Positions 63,221-64,000 of a stretch of 64,000 nt of DNA are shown here, one piece after another (the first letter of the stretch is position 1; every line of letters starts with the position of its first letter). Position numbers and translations under genes: made by a program. Under the pieces are notes generated by a model, which searched no databases, had not been told where the DNA came from, and worked only from the letters and a program-made list of their open reading frames with translations. The DNA is from Mesorhizobium jarvisii (GTDB lineage Bacteria; Pseudomonadota; Alphaproteobacteria; Rhizobiales; Rhizobiaceae), in assembly GCF_003601985.1 (NCBI RefSeq), contig NZ_QZXA01000008.1, positions 124,001 to 188,000 on the forward strand, given 5' to 3'.

Positions 63221-63332
63221 CGCCATCTCCAGCGCTCCTGCGGAAAAGCTGCACGCAAACTGCTGAAACGGGCCAATTGGGCGGCTAGATCGCCGGCCAG
63301 CATATGCGGACCAACTGCCTAAGAGGTCCGCC

Positions 63333-64000
63333 ATGAAAATCGTCCTGATCAATCCACCGCACACAGCCATCGGCAGCCGGGTGCCGGACGATCATTTGCC
63401 GCCGCTTGGCCTGCTGGCGATCGGCGGCCCGCTGATCGATGCCGGCCATGATTTGCGGCTCGTCGATGCCGAACTCGGGCCGATGCCGCTCGAAAAGGTG
63501 GTGCGCGACGCCCTGGACTGCTTTCCGGACTTCGTCCTGATCGGCCATTCCGGCTCGACCTCGGCGCACCCGACCGCCTTGCTGATCGCCAAGATGATCA
63601 AGCAGCGCGAGCCGGCGACGATCGTCATCTATGGCGGCGTCTTCCCGACCTATCACTGGCGCGACATATTGGCGGCGACCGACGTCTTCGACTTCATCGT
63701 GCGCGGCGAAGGCGAGGCGACCGTGGTGGCGCTGGTCGAGGCGCTGGAAATGCACCAGCCGCCGGCGAGCGTCGCCGGCATCGCCTTCCGTGACGATCTG
63801 CGCCGTCCCTTTGCCACGCAGGGCGCCATGACCATCGCCGATCTCGACGCTTACCGCGTCGGCTGGGAGCTGATCGACCACGGCCGATATAGTTACTGGG
63901 GCGGCAAGCGCGCCGTGGTGATGCAGTTTTCGCGCGGCTGTCCGCATCTGTGCAACTATTGCGGCCAGCGCGGTTTCTGGACCCGATGGCGGCACCGCGA
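63333..64000 (+). CDS. B12-binding domain radical SAM protein (BchE-like), 3' end outside window
   Basis: The first 222 residues are visible; the frame is open at the window edge. Residues ~1-135 are a B12-binding-type domain (KIVLINPPHTAIGSR, LPPLGLLAIGGPLIDAGH, VIYGGVFPTYHW, IVRGEGEATVV). Then comes the radical SAM cluster motif C-x3-C-x2-C in SRGCPHLCNYCGQRGF at ~203-218. This order is that of the anaerobic Mg-protoporphyrin cyclase BchE group, which also includes many enzymes of other pathways. No photosynthesis genes are near, so the reaction is open. AGAGG lies before the ATG. Confidence 0.88.
   Translation, partial: MKIVLINPPHTAIGSRVPDDHLPPLGLLAIGGPLIDAGHDLRLVDAELGPMPLEKVVRDALDCFPDFVLIGHSGSTSAHPTALLIAKMIKQREPATIVIYGGVFPTYHWRDILAATDVFDFIVRGEGEATVVALVEALEMHQPPASVAGIAFRDDLRRPFATQGAMTIADLDAYRVGWELIDHGRYSYWGGKRAVVMQFSRGCPHLCNYCGQRGFWTRWRHR

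Overview
The window looks like a chromosomal segment of an alphaproteobacterium of the Hyphomicrobiales, most likely Mesorhizobium or a close relative. The basis is high GC with strong GC3 bias, many ABC importers in small overlapping operons, rhizobial-type protein sequences, and several rhizobial repeat families, including a RIME-like palindrome and a short hairpin repeat beginning AGAGC. I see no tRNA, rRNA, insertion sequence, CRISPR array or phage module. Both edges cut a gene: an FGGY kinase at base 1 and a B12-binding radical SAM protein at base 64000.

Layout. 1-7.4 kb: polyol uptake and oxidation (FGGY kinase; ABC ATPase, zinc dehydrogenase, two permeases, binding protein; AraC regulator). 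7.6-11.8 kb: MATE exporter, sulfotransferase-like protein, secreted dienelactone-hydrolase-like protein, AraC/GyrI-like regulator. 11.9-16.3 kb: amino-acid-type ABC importer without an ATPase gene, an agmatinase-family ureohydrolase and a divergent LysR regulator. 16.5-34 kb: a nicotinate-themed stretch with pncB, an unknown membrane protein, a complete Liv-type ABC importer, a NhaD-like antiporter, pncA, and a six-gene overlapping operon. The operon encodes a molybdenum hydroxylase (FAD subunit plus a fused 2Fe-2S/Mo subunit), a 6-hydroxynicotinate-reductase-like Fe-S protein, a UPF0280 (ApbE-like) protein, a DUF1185 protein and a MarR regulator. This is the most promising candidate for an incompletely described system.

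34-44 kb: inositol-phosphatase-like enzyme, two luciferase-like monooxygenases, arylamine N-acetyltransferase, AI-2E-type membrane protein, an SMR exporter preceded by what reads as a guanidine-II (mini-ykkC) riboswitch, transglutaminase-like protein, cation diffusion facilitator, GFA protein and methyltransferase. 44-56 kb: housekeeping genes rmuC, def-fmt-GNAT, truA, dapE, dapD, LOG protein and HAD phosphatase, with membrane proteins between them. 56-64 kb: diguanylate cyclase, a probable Tat hitchhiker pair (small twin-arginine protein plus GMC oxidoreductase) behind a sigma54-like promoter, a FAD monooxygenase with a 55-residue membrane protein and divergent MarR, TetR/VOC pair, phhA with divergent Lrp, and the radical SAM protein.

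Repeats shape many gene ends here. One repeat is translated in frame as the linker of the molybdenum enzyme, another runs into the start of the membrane protein at 17.9 kb, and a third supplies the last codons of the HAD gene. At least four hairpins of one family keep the stem paired although its sequence differs. All functional calls come from reading the sequence; no database search was run.
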